A stretch of DNA of 64,000 bases, from contig OZ244938.1 in assembly GCA_965222175.1 (NCBI GenBank), positions 1,612,001-1,676,000 of the forward strand. The letters run 5' to 3'. The notes below the pieces were generated by a model that saw only the letters and a list, made by a program, of their open reading frames with translations, had not been told where the DNA came from and searched no databases. Both the position numbers and the translations under genes were made by a program. This document shows positions 52,483-61,180 of this stretch, one piece after another. Source of the DNA: NORP240 sp965222175. GTDB lineage: Bacteria; Pseudomonadota; Gammaproteobacteria; Pseudomonadales; Pseudohongiellaceae. Numbering within the stretch: the first letter of the stretch is position 1; every line of letters begins with the position of its first letter.

Positions 52483-55041
52483 ATGGCTGGTCTGCGCAAA
52501 TCGCTGTCAGCGATATTACTGATTGTCACGTTCACCCAGATCGCCCACGCGGACCGGTCCCAGCTCCAGGATGGTTATCTGCTGGTTCCTCGAATCGATG
52601 TGGACGGTTTCGGTGCGCTGGAGCTGCATTTTCGTATCGAGTTCCAGCAGGAATACCTGTTCGTTCTCGACTACGTCAGCGAGGCATCGCAATCCATCGC
52701 CAACTCCGGATCGTTCGATCCGGTGCTGCTCACTCTCGATATCGACGCGATAGAACTGCCGGGCGGCGAACTGTACTGGGCGCGATTGGGACTGGTTGCC
52801 GATTCCCCCGAGGTCATCTTCAACCTGGTGGACGCCCTGCCTGTAGGCCAGGGATCCACAGGGCAGGGTGGCAGCGCCGAGGCTGACAGTATCGAACGCG
52901 GCGGCACCCGCTATGACGCCTTATGCGCCGGCTGCCACGGCGCAGATGGCAGCGGCGCCGGGTCGCCGCCGCTTACCGGCGCCATGCCATTGGACGAACT
53001 GATCGACATCATCGAGCAGACCATGCCCTTCGGTAGCCCCGCCGATTGCGCCGCCGACTGCGCCGCGGACATCGCGTCTTACATCCAGGCCACTTTCGTC
53101 AGTCAGGACGAAAACCCCAGCCCGTCGAATCCGAAGATACTGCACCGGCTCAACCGCAGCGAATTCAACAACACCATACGGGACCTGCTGGGCACAGAGC
53201 AGCAGCCGGCAGTGAATTTCCCGGCGGATGACACGGGCTACGGTTTCGACAATATCGCCGCGGTGCTCAGCCTGTCACCGCTGCAGGTTGAGCTTTACGA
53301 ACAGGCCGCCTGGAGCCTGGCCGAAGAGCTGACAACCCTGGAGGGATCCCCGGGTGTCTGGTATGCATTTGCCCAGGATGCCAGGTGCAGTACCGGTGGC
53401 GCCAGTGGCGACTTCTGGAATCTTTGGTCTAACGGCACCTGTTCGATACAGGTCTCGCTACCGGTAGACGGTACCTACAAGCTATCGGCTCGCATTGCCG
53501 CCCACCAGGCCGGGGGTGAGCTGGCCCAGGCAGCACTTGTGGTCGATGGCAGCAGCGTGCTCACGACGGATGTGACGGCTACCTCCGGCAGCTTCGAGTT
53601 GAAAGAAGCCACCACCTCTCTCAATAGCGGCGTGCGCGAGATTGGCGTGGCGTTCCTTAACGACTACTACAACCCCCAGCAGGGAGCGGACCGCAATCTG
53701 CTGGTGGACTGGTTCCAGTTGGAAGGACCACTGGAAATCGACCCGTCGGACCGGCGCCTGATAATCTGCGATCCGGAGGTCGTCGGGGAGCAGCCCTGTG
53801 CGGAGTCCATTCTGCAGTCGTTCCTGTTGCGCGCCTGGCGTCGACCGCCCACCGGGGAAGAAATCGACAGGCTGTATGCCCTGGTAGAGCTGGCACGGTC
53901 CGAAGGGGATGACTTCAACACCGGAATCACGCTGGCGGTAGCCGCGGCGCTGCAGTCACCGAACTTCATTTTCCGGGTCGAACTTGACGTCGATGCCGAG
54001 GCAGCCGACGTACACCTGCTGGACGACTACGAACTGGCGTCCCGCCTGAGCTATTTCCTGTGGAGCTCGACACCGGATGATGAGCTACTGGAACTGGCCG
54101 ATCAGGGACGACTGCAGGACCCCGGCGAGCTGCAGAATCAGGTTGAACGAATGCTGGACGATCCGCGTTCAACGGCTCTGATAGAAAACTTTGCCGGACA
54201 ATGGCTGCACACCCGTGCCATCGCCGACGTGCTTCCGGACCCGGCAGTGTTCCCGCAGTGGCGCGAATCCCTGAAAGAGTCGATGAAGAAAGAAGCAGAC
54301 CTGTTTTTCCGCACTTTTATCGACGAAGAACGCAGCATGCTGGAGTTATTGACCGCCACGGATACGTTTGTCGACAGCAACCTCGCCGGGCATTATGGAA
54401 TACCCGGTACCTTTGGCGATGAGCCAGTCCGCGTGGACCTGGGATCTGATACGTCGCGACGCGGTATTCTGGGACAGGCGGGACTGCTGGCGGTGCTTTC
54501 CTATCCCACCCGAACGTCGCCGGTACAGCGGGGCAAGTGGGTGCTGGGTGAGTTGTTATGTGCCGAACCGCCACCCCCGCCGCCCGGCGTGGAGGGCCTG
54601 GCGGAAGAAGCGATCAAAGACGGTACCGTGGCCGAGGTACTGGCCCAGCATCGCCAGCGGGAGGAATGCGCGGTGTGTCACGATCTGATGGATCCCATCG
54701 GCCTGGGACTGGAAAATTTCGACGGAATTGGCGCCTGGCGCAGCGTCGAGAACGGCACGCCTATCGATCCGTCCGGCATCCTTTACGGTGCCGGGCCTTT
54801 TACCGGGCCGGCGGCGATGAGCGATATGCTCGCCCAGGATCCACGCTTTCCCGCCTGTGTGACCGAAAAACTTTTCACCTATGGCATGGGCCGCGGCACC
54901 ATCGATGATGACCAACCCCATATCGAGGCGATCACCCGGTCCTTTGTCGAGTCCGATCACAACTTTCGCTCCCTGGTGAAGCTGATTGTCACCAGCGAAC
55001 CTTTCCGCACCCGCAGTCATGCAGCCGGGGAGCAGCCATGA
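52483..55041 (+). CDS. DUF1587/1592/1588/1585-type exported protein with c-type heme motifs
   Basis: An 852-residue protein, signal peptide ~1-23. An N-terminal unique domain is followed by a cytochrome c-like site CAGCH near 147, then a DUF1587 block (HRLNRSEFNNTIRDLLG near 219), a carbohydrate-binding-like insert (YKLSARIAAHQAGGELAQAAL near 327), DUF1592 (LASRLSYFLWSSTPDDELLELADQG near 527), DUF1588 (RRGILGQAGLLAVLSYPTRTSPVQRGK near 660, then a second heme site CAVCH near 732) and DUF1585 (FRSLVKLIVTSEPFRTR, C-terminal). Such proteins are typical of Planctomycetes and some marine Proteobacteria and are encoded with a DUF1552 partner, as here. Function unknown; a redox role is inferred. Confidence 0.9.
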   Translation: MAGLRKSLSAILLIVTFTQIAHADRSQLQDGYLLVPRIDVDGFGALELHFRIEFQQEYLFVLDYVSEASQSIANSGSFDPVLLTLDIDAIELPGGELYWARLGLVADSPEVIFNLVDALPVGQGSTGQGGSAEADSIERGGTRYDALCAGCHGADGSGAGSPPLTGAMPLDELIDIIEQTMPFGSPADCAADCAADIASYIQATFVSQDENPSPSNPKILHRLNRSEFNNTIRDLLGTEQQPAVNFPADDTGYGFDNIAAVLSLSPLQVELYEQAAWSLAEELTTLEGSPGVWYAFAQDARCSTGGASGDFWNLWSNGTCSIQVSLPVDGTYKLSARIAAHQAGGELAQAALVVDGSSVLTTDVTATSGSFELKEATTSLNSGVREIGVAFLNDYYNPQQGADRNLLVDWFQLEGPLEIDPSDRRLIICDPEVVGEQPCAESILQSFLLRAWRRPPTGEEIDRLYALVELARSEGDDFNTGITLAVAAALQSPNFIFRVELDVDAEAADVHLLDDYELASRLSYFLWSSTPDDELLELADQGRLQDPGELQNQVERMLDDPRSTALIENFAGQWLHTRAIADVLPDPAVFPQWRESLKESMKKEADLFFRTFIDEERSMLELLTATDTFVDSNLAGHYGIPGTFGDEPVRVDLGSDTSRRGILGQAGLLAVLSYPTRTSPVQRGKWVLGELLCAEPPPPPPGVEGLAEEAIKDGTVAEVLAQHRQREECAVCHDLMDPIGLGLENFDGIGAWRSVENGTPIDPSGILYGAGPFTGPAAMSDMLAQDPRFPACVTEKLFTYGMGRGTIDDDQPHIEAITRSFVESDHNFRSLVKLIVTSEPFRTRSHAAGEQP

Positions 55042-55145
55042 GCCGTATGAGAATTGCCTTAAGCCCTATTGGCACAGCCATGGGCAGCAGGGGAGCAAGT
55101 GTAAGCAGCCGGAGAGTAATCTTGAGCCTTGGGGAGCAGCCTTGA
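55038..55145 (+). CDS. Possible 35-residue coupling ORF between the DUF1592 and DUF1552 genes
   Basis: Starts in the ATGA overlap with the DUF1592 stop and runs 35 codons. It ends in GEQP-stop, as does the DUF1592 protein, because a 17-bp segment (55027-55043, again at 55131-55147 with one mismatch) is repeated. The peptide is basic and has no recognisable domain. It could be a translational coupler or merely a duplication scar. Confidence 0.25.
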   Translation: MSRMRIALSPIGTAMGSRGASVSSRRVILSLGEQP

Positions 55146-55161
55146 GCGTTGGGAAACAGCA

Positions 55162-56511
55162 ATGAACAGTCGTGATAAATACAACTTAAGCCGTCGCCGC
55201 TTCCTGGGTGGAGCAGGGGCCATGGTGGCGCTGCCGTTCCTGGAATCCATCGCACCCAGGCTGGCTCACGGCGCGGCGACCACCGCTCCGCGGCGCCTGC
55301 TGTTCTTCTACGTCCCCAACGGTATTCACATGCCGTCATGGACACCCGGGCGAACAGGAACGAATTACGATCTGCCGTTGATTCTCGAGCCGCTGGCGGA
55401 TATCAGCCGGCAGGTCAGTGTCCTGACCGGCCTGGCCAATCCCGCGGCCAACCCGGATGGCCCCGGTGATCACGCGGCGGGTACCGCCTCCTTTCTCACG
55501 GCAACCCATGTCAGGAAAACCAGCGGCAGCGATATCCAGAACGGCATTTCAGTTGACCAGGTCGCTGCCAATGCCTTGGGTTCCGCGACCCTGTTTCCTT
55601 CTCTGCAGTTGGGTCTTGAAGGCGGCGCCAACGTCGGCACCTGCGACTCCGGTTACAGCTGCGCCTACACCCGCAACATTTCCTGGGCAGGCCCGGCGAC
55701 GCCTCTGCCCAAGATCATTGATCCCCGACTGATGTTCGACCGCCTGTTCGGCGGCAGCGATGGCGTCCTCACCGCGGAGCAGATCGCCAGGCGTCACTAT
55801 TACCGTACCAGTATCCTCGACTATGTCAGGGAGGAAACCGAAGCCCTCAAACCGCGCCTGGGCTACCGTGACCGACTTAAGCTGGACGAGTACCTGACTG
55901 GACTGCGTGCGCTGGAAACCCGGATCGAGGCCAGCGCGGCCGAACCCAATGTCTGCCCCGCGCCGGATCCGGCTTCCGTAGCTGACCGGCGGGATGGTGA
56001 TTTTCAGGCCCTGACCCGCAGCATGATCGACCTGATGGTAGTGGCCATGCAATGCGACCTGTCCCGCTTTATCAGCTTCATGCTGGGCAATGCCGGCAGC
56101 AATCGCAGCTATGACTTTCTCGGTGTCAGCGGGTCACATCACAGTATCTCTCACCACCAGTCCCGGCCGGAAAATCTTGCCAGGCTGGAAATCATCGACC
56201 GCTGGGAAGTGGAGCAGTTCGCCTACCTGCTGAAGCGGATGGCTGCTGTCGAGGAAGAGGGTGGCAGCATGCTGGACAATTCCCTGGTGCTGTTTTCCAG
56301 TGAAATTGAGGACGGCGACTATCATCGTCATTCGAATATGCCGGTGTTGCTGGCCGGCAGCGGTGGCGGCAGCGTGACCCCCGGACGACATATTGTCTAC
56401 CAGGACGCACCGACGTTCGGCGACCTGTACATTGCAATGCTGGCTTCGGTGGGTGTAAACGTTGAAACTTTCGGGGATGACGGCACCGGGCCGTTGTCAG
56501 GCCTTGCCTGA
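55162..56511 (+). CDS. DUF1552-family exported protein
   Basis: A 449-residue protein with a twin-arginine signal (SRRRFLGGAGAMVALPFLE, ~9-27). RLLFFYVPNGIHMPSWTPG near 48-66 and AAGTASFLTATHVRKTSGSDIQNGISVDQ near 108-136 are DUF1552 hallmarks, with GVSGSHHSISHHQ near 326-338 and SSEIEDGDYHRHSNMPVLLAG near 385-405. The HxH/DxxxH pattern suggests an alkaline-phosphatase/sulfatase-like fold, as proposed for DUF1501-type relatives. It is paired with the preceding DUF1592 gene and likely the same exported complex. Confidence 0.9.
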   Translation: MNSRDKYNLSRRRFLGGAGAMVALPFLESIAPRLAHGAATTAPRRLLFFYVPNGIHMPSWTPGRTGTNYDLPLILEPLADISRQVSVLTGLANPAANPDGPGDHAAGTASFLTATHVRKTSGSDIQNGISVDQVAANALGSATLFPSLQLGLEGGANVGTCDSGYSCAYTRNISWAGPATPLPKIIDPRLMFDRLFGGSDGVLTAEQIARRHYYRTSILDYVREETEALKPRLGYRDRLKLDEYLTGLRALETRIEASAAEPNVCPAPDPASVADRRDGDFQALTRSMIDLMVVAMQCDLSRFISFMLGNAGSNRSYDFLGVSGSHHSISHHQSRPENLARLEIIDRWEVEQFAYLLKRMAAVEEEGGSMLDNSLVLFSSEIEDGDYHRHSNMPVLLAGSGGGSVTPGRHIVYQDAPTFGDLYIAMLASVGVNVETFGDDGTGPLSGLA

Positions 56512-56558
56512 CCTGACCAGTCAGGGTTTGTTAGCAGCTTTTTATTAGCAGCGGTTCA

Positions 56559-56702
56559 TCAATCCGCAAAGATCACCGTAAACGACCGGATACTGTTTCG
56601 TTCTGCATAAGGGAAATCCTGTTCCAAAATATCGGCGCGCAGCCACCCGTCCAGTTTACGCAGGCCCAGGGATGGACTGACGATCGCCTCGATAGCATAC
56701 GG
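56559..56702 (-). pseudogene. Gene remnant resembling an outer-membrane protein C-terminus
   Basis: A 47-codon open frame without a start: PYAIEAIVSPSLGLRKLDGW..., ending SFTVIFAD-stop. The alternating hydrophobic/polar pattern and final aromatic strand look like the end of a beta-barrel or exported protein, and base composition is coding-like. Upstream the frame is closed by a TGA. It lies just downstream of mipA-like 56829-57707 on the same strand and may be the tail of a deleted gene. Confidence 0.35.
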
Positions 56703-56828
56703 TCAATCAGCTCACGGGCGTAGGCTCGGCCAGACAGTTCTGAAGCAGGGTTCGTAACTCATTCGCAGCTTCGGTGGCGTTACTGAGGAATTTTCCGTTC
56801 ATGGGGGAGGTGAAGTCTCGCTGAAAGG

Positions 56829-57707
56829 TCATTCACTCAGTGCCGGTCGACTGCTGGCGAAAAGATTCAGGATCAGTCCGGCCCCGAAACCGATGGTGAA
56901 ATCTTTCTCGTAAAGCGGGCTGGCGGTGTTGGCGGCACCGTGGTGCGAGGTGGTCTGGACGCCGAAAAACGCATTGAACCTGCTGCTGAACCGGTAATTG
57001 GCATAGAGATTAAGCCCCGTTCCGAAGTATCCGCTTCTGGCACGATACGCCGGGCGGCCTGACGTGACGAATTCCGGAGCCACTTCGAAAAAATACGCAT
57101 GCAGGCCACGGGATGCCCATTGCGGTTTAAGTGACAGTGTCGCCTCCAGTCCCGGCACCAGAAAGTTTGTGTGCTTATACTGGAGCATGGGCTCGAAGAC
57201 ATAGCCGTGATGATCAATCCTGCCCAGATCAGTTGAGAACACGCCACGCGCCTGCAGGGCCAGGGTCAGATCACCCGTGGTTTGATCCGGGAAAATCACC
57301 TTCGCAAGATTGATTTTCACTTGTGGTCCGACCTGAAAGATATAGTCCAGGTCGGGCATTCCCTCGCGCAGTTCCCCGGCCCTGGTGTCGGCGTTGAACG
57401 CGGCGGCAAATGACAGGTCCAGCTCAATCCGGTTGCTTTCAAAAGCCACTGCCCTGACCGTCTGGCCGTCACCGATTCGCAGGATATCCCCCCGGTAGAC
57501 AACAGTGGGAAGGGCCAGCGCTCTGACCTGGTTTGCTGCCGAACCTGGATAGCCAGGCACGTGCAGCACACCGGCTCCGAAGCCAAGCTCCCACAAGGGT
57601 TCAGCCTCATCCCCGGCGTTACCGGAGGCGACATTTTCCGCGGCCCATAGCAGGGAATCAGTGCAGAGGCAGGCGGCCAGGAAAAAGCAGAATCGAACTT
57701 GGGTCAT
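56829..57707 (-). CDS. MipA/OmpV family outer-membrane protein
   Basis: A 292-residue protein with signal peptide (CFFLAACLCTDSLLWAAE, ~6-23). WELGFGAGVLHVPGYPGSAANQVRALALPTVVYRGDIL near 38-75 is the MipA/OmpV N-terminal block and the body is made of amphipathic strands ending in GFGAGLILNLFASS near the C-terminus. MipA scaffolds murein enzymes in E. coli; OmpV-type members are porin-like. ATG 57707 is chosen because the long upstream extension lacks any family similarity. The gene is isolated. Confidence 0.88.
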   Translation of the reverse strand: MTQVRFCFFLAACLCTDSLLWAAENVASGNAGDEAEPLWELGFGAGVLHVPGYPGSAANQVRALALPTVVYRGDILRIGDGQTVRAVAFESNRIELDLSFAAAFNADTRAGELREGMPDLDYIFQVGPQVKINLAKVIFPDQTTGDLTLALQARGVFSTDLGRIDHHGYVFEPMLQYKHTNFLVPGLEATLSLKPQWASRGLHAYFFEVAPEFVTSGRPAYRARSGYFGTGLNLYANYRFSSRFNAFFGVQTTSHHGAANTASPLYEKDFTIGFGAGLILNLFASSRPALSE

Positions 57708-58106
57708 GGGGTAAAGTCTACCTGTCTCCCAAGCGTGGAGACAGTGAAATAAATCAGGGCATCTCTGAGCGATGAGGAAAGTGCTCTGCGGGCATCTGTC
57801 GGGCGCCACGGAAAGGCGTCTCGCGCCGGGAATGGCCGCCGCCCCTGGCCGGCGCGATAGCACAGCAGCGGTGCCCGGCAGGCCCAGGCGGGCGTTGCTT
57901 CCAGGCGAGTCCACTGCCCTTGTTGGCACAAAAGGGCTGCCTCGCCTTGACAGGCCGACGTTGGGACAGCAATGACGCTATAGTCACTCTACATTCACGC
58001 CTCCATTCACGCCTCGCAAAGCTTCACACACGATGGTTTGCAACCAGATCAAAGCTGCTTTATTTCTTCTGCCCTGAAGATTCCGTGATTATAAATTGCT
58101 CAACTG
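57708..58106. other. Intergenic gap before the LRR gene
   Basis: No supported gene. A stretch at ~57779-57815 resembles 59938-59975 (about 26 of 36 positions, same orientation), and the right part merges into REP-like sequence. Confidence 0.4.
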
Positions 58107-58171
58107 CTGTATTTTTACTCTGACCCCAATTATTCTATGGCCTCATTGCTGCCAGTTGTCAGAAGGGGTCA
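58107..58171. repeat. Second REP-like element, imperfect
   Basis: 58107-58127 is identical over 21 nt to part of the palindrome at 41422-41442, and GGGGTCA at 58165-58171 is the complement of TGACCCC at 58121-58127. The two half-sites are separated by 37 bp. This is a degenerate or composite copy of the REP-like family. It ends only a few bases before the probable TTG start of the LRR gene and may provide its ribosome-binding sequence. Confidence 0.75.
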
Positions 58172-58177
58172 AGTATT

Positions 58178-59905
58178 TTGAATTCCAACATTGCATTATC
58201 CAGCCGCCGAATTCATCGATGGCAATTGAAGCCGATGTTGCTTGGGGTGTTTCTGCTGACACTGGTGGTACAGCCTGGCCCGGCCGAGGCCCAGGTGGCC
58301 CAGATTGAAAGGGATGCGCTGATAGCGCTGTACCAGGCCACCAACGGGGACGACTGGGTGACCAGTTCGGGCTGGCTGGGGGAGATCGGAACCGAGTGTA
58401 CCTGGTACGGTGTCGTGTGCGTGGGGGATTCGGTGACCCGCATTGCCCTGGACAATAACGGTCTTACCGGGAGTCTGCCGGCTGAACTGGCCGACCTGAC
58501 GGGGCTGGTTTATCTTTCGCTGTACAACGGTGAGGTGACGGGCCCGCTGCCTGCGGGTCTGTCCAGCCTGGTGGACCTGGAAGTGCTCGCCATTGATCGA
58601 CAGCAGTTGAGTGGGACGATACCGGCGGAACTGGGGGAGTTGACCAGGCTCCGGGTGCTGGATCTCTCTGTCAATGCGCTGGAGGGGGGAATACCGGCGG
58701 AACTGGGCAGCCTGGCATTGCTGGAAGAACTGCGACTCAACGACAATCAGCTGTCCGGTCCAATCCCCGGGGAACTGGGTGACCTGGCGGGGTTGCTGGT
58801 CCTCTCCCTGTATAACAACAACCTGAATGGCACAATTCCCGACTCGTTATCCGGGCTCGAAGAACTCCAGTCGCTGCGCCTTTACGGCAATCAGCTGAGT
58901 GGAACCCTGCCCGAATTCCTGGGAGATCTGGCTGACCTTGAGCGACTGGAACTGCAATCCAACAACTTTACCGGTGAAATACCCGCAAGCCTGGGAAACC
59001 TGGCGCAATTGCAGTCATTGATACTCAGCAGCAACGAATTGACCGGCAGCATTCCGGCGTCACTGGGAAATCTGCAGAATCTCCAGTCACTGTATCTGGG
59101 CAACAACGCACTGTCCGGGGCTATTCCAGCGGAGTTCGGCAACCTGACCAGTCTCGGCCTGCTGGTGCTCAGCAACAACGGGCTGACAGGTTCGTTGCCC
59201 GCCCAGCTGGGCAATATGTCCAGCCTGTTCCGGTTGTACCTCAACAACAACCAGTTTTCAGGGGCGCTTTCCGAGGCACTGTTTGCGCCGGGAAATTTCG
59301 CGTCGCTGCTGGGACTATATGCCCAGGCAAACAACTTCTCCGGACCCATCCCGGCGGGGCTGGGCAATCTGCCGAAACTGACCGAGGTGAACCTCAGTCA
59401 GAACCAGTTTTCCGGTGCCGTACCGCAGTCAATCCTGGACAATGCCGATCTCGATGCCTACCTGCTCAACGGTAGTGGCAATGAAGAGCTGATGTTTGCC
59501 GGCTGGCCGGCGCCTTACAATGGCGTAACCCCGGCACCGGGGCTTGGGCTTGAATTTAACAACATCGGCGTTTTCAATCCTCAGGACGGCTACATCTACA
59601 GCTGTCTTCGCCTTGAGCTGAATGGTGAGCCCGGAGCCATCGATGGTGTCACCGAGTTTGGTATCGCTTTCGGCGTTCTGTCCGAAGCCGAGGGTCTTAT
59701 CGGTGTTGTCATGCAGCGACAGTTCAACAAGGGCAAGGCCAGGAACGAGTTTTCCCAGTACCCGGACTGCAGTGGTGTGTTTGAACTGGAAACCGGGCTT
59801 TACACCGACTACATCGATGTCAATGGCGATATATTCCTGGTCAGTTTCCTTCTTGTCGACGACGTGCAACTGACCCTGCAACTGCAATCGCTGGAAGCAA
59901 TCTAG
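58178..59905 (+). CDS. Leucine-rich-repeat protein with plant-type repeats, exported
   Basis: A 575-residue protein. After the signal region (hydrophobic LLGVFLLTLVVQPGPAEA near 21-38) an LRRNT-like cap (ALIALYQATNGDDWVTSSGWL..CTWYGVVC) leads into about 14 repeats of 24 residues with consensus LxxLxLxxNxLxGxIPxxLGxL, the plant-receptor-kinase subtype. A C-terminal domain of ~140 residues (from GVTPAPGLGLEFNN) with two cysteines is unassigned. The start is uncertain: TTG 58178 (with AGAAGGGG upstream) gives a charged n-region; ATG 58235 gives a short one. Confidence 0.88.
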   Translation: MNSNIALSSRRIHRWQLKPMLLGVFLLTLVVQPGPAEAQVAQIERDALIALYQATNGDDWVTSSGWLGEIGTECTWYGVVCVGDSVTRIALDNNGLTGSLPAELADLTGLVYLSLYNGEVTGPLPAGLSSLVDLEVLAIDRQQLSGTIPAELGELTRLRVLDLSVNALEGGIPAELGSLALLEELRLNDNQLSGPIPGELGDLAGLLVLSLYNNNLNGTIPDSLSGLEELQSLRLYGNQLSGTLPEFLGDLADLERLELQSNNFTGEIPASLGNLAQLQSLILSSNELTGSIPASLGNLQNLQSLYLGNNALSGAIPAEFGNLTSLGLLVLSNNGLTGSLPAQLGNMSSLFRLYLNNNQFSGALSEALFAPGNFASLLGLYAQANNFSGPIPAGLGNLPKLTEVNLSQNQFSGAVPQSILDNADLDAYLLNGSGNEELMFAGWPAPYNGVTPAPGLGLEFNNIGVFNPQDGYIYSCLRLELNGEPGAIDGVTEFGIAFGVLSEAEGLIGVVMQRQFNKGKARNEFSQYPDCSGVFELETGLYTDYIDVNGDIFLVSFLLVDDVQLTLQLQSLEAI

Positions 59906-59986
59906 AAACCGCTGATTACGTAGCCTCTGATTAATCAGAAAAGTGCCCTGTGGGAGCCTGTCGGGCGTCACTGTCGCCTGATCGTC

Positions 59987-61135
59987 TCAGTTGACACCGG
60001 GTGTCATCGCCCGGTGCAGCGTTTCCATGATTTCCTCCCGGTGCCGTTGAGCCGCGCGTCCCGGGAGGCTGGATATTTTCACGGCCAGTGCCCTCATGCG
60101 ACTGCTGTCGAAATTATCGAAGGCCGTCCTGATATCTGTCTCCAGGTCTGAAACATCGCTGATGACATGGGCAACGTTGCGCAGTTCCCGGGCCAGGCTC
60201 AGCGGCGTATGTTCAACGTCCGGGTTGTCGTAGTAGATGACCGGGCGCTCAAGTGACGGAAAGTACAGCCCCAGGTTCGAGTTGTCGGTGAGCAGCAGAT
60301 CAGCCTGGGCCAGCAGTCCGAATGGATTTTCGCCCGGCTCCAGGCAGCAGACCCGGCGGGTGCTCACGTCGCGCAGCAGTTTCTGCCAGTTGTCCCGAAC
60401 ACGGCTTGCTTCGCTGAAATTAAGCAGGTGAAACGCGATCACAAGGTTGTACTGCCGGGCTAATGAAGGCACCTTGTCGAGGAACGCCTGGCCAAGTTGT
60501 TCCGCGAAACTGTCCGGTCCCCAGGTAGAAACGACCATGATCGTTTTCCGGGCAGGGTCCAGGCCACGGGCCCGCAGCAGGGCGGCATTCTTTTCCCGGT
60601 TGGCAGCCAGCTGGTCGATAAACAGGTCGCCGACCACGCGAGTGTGGCTATGAAACCGGGGATAAAGCTCCCGCACTCCTGATTTCACGTAGTCGCTGGC
60701 ACAGAAAATCTTGTCGTAGCTGATTTTCTGGTTACGCAGTGAACGGTAGCCAAAAACATAGTGGCTGTTTTCCACGGTTTTACCGGCCATCAGGCCATGG
60801 CCGGTAAATATCCTGCGGCAATCCTGCCGGAATCCTGGACCGTGGCCCGGGAACAGGATCAGGTCCCACCTGAAGAAGCGGGCAATAGCGTAGGGAACAG
60901 TTCTTATACCGTCTGCCCGTTTCAGCCTGCTGATCTCGCCTGCCTGGTAGTTTTGCGGAAACGGGAAACAGACCCACAGTCGAAGTCCCGTTTCCGCCCT
61001 GAGGATTTCATGTAATTCCCTGGCATAGTTGTACAGGATACGGTGGCGGGCAACGAGCAATACATCCTTCCTGGTTTTGCAGCCGAGAAGGATGTCCTCG
61101 ATAGCATACAGGGGGCGTCGGAATTTCTTCAGCAC
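59987..61135 (-). CDS. CDP-glycerol glycerophosphotransferase-like protein (GT-B type)
   Basis: A 382-residue protein without membrane segments. HGLMAGKTVENSHYVFGYRSLR near 111, CASDYVKSGVRELYP near 145, VVGDLFIDQL near 165 and the C-terminal LLAQADLLLTDNSNLGLYFPSLERPVIYYDNP near 282-313 match the TagB/TagF-type CDP-glycerol:glycerophosphotransferase fold (the last is the NSxxxxE-like donor loop). Such enzymes polymerise or transfer polyol phosphates onto surface glycans. GTG 61135 is the only start that fits. No other capsule genes are nearby. Confidence 0.75.
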   Translation of the reverse strand: MLKKFRRPLYAIEDILLGCKTRKDVLLVARHRILYNYARELHEILRAETGLRLWVCFPFPQNYQAGEISRLKRADGIRTVPYAIARFFRWDLILFPGHGPGFRQDCRRIFTGHGLMAGKTVENSHYVFGYRSLRNQKISYDKIFCASDYVKSGVRELYPRFHSHTRVVGDLFIDQLAANREKNAALLRARGLDPARKTIMVVSTWGPDSFAEQLGQAFLDKVPSLARQYNLVIAFHLLNFSEASRVRDNWQKLLRDVSTRRVCCLEPGENPFGLLAQADLLLTDNSNLGLYFPSLERPVIYYDNPDVEHTPLSLARELRNVAHVISDVSDLETDIRTAFDNFDSSRMRALAVKISSLPGRAAQRHREEIMETLHRAMTPGVN

Positions 61136-61180
61136 CTGGGACTAATCCCACACATCCGGCAACTTACCGTGCCCGTCGAA

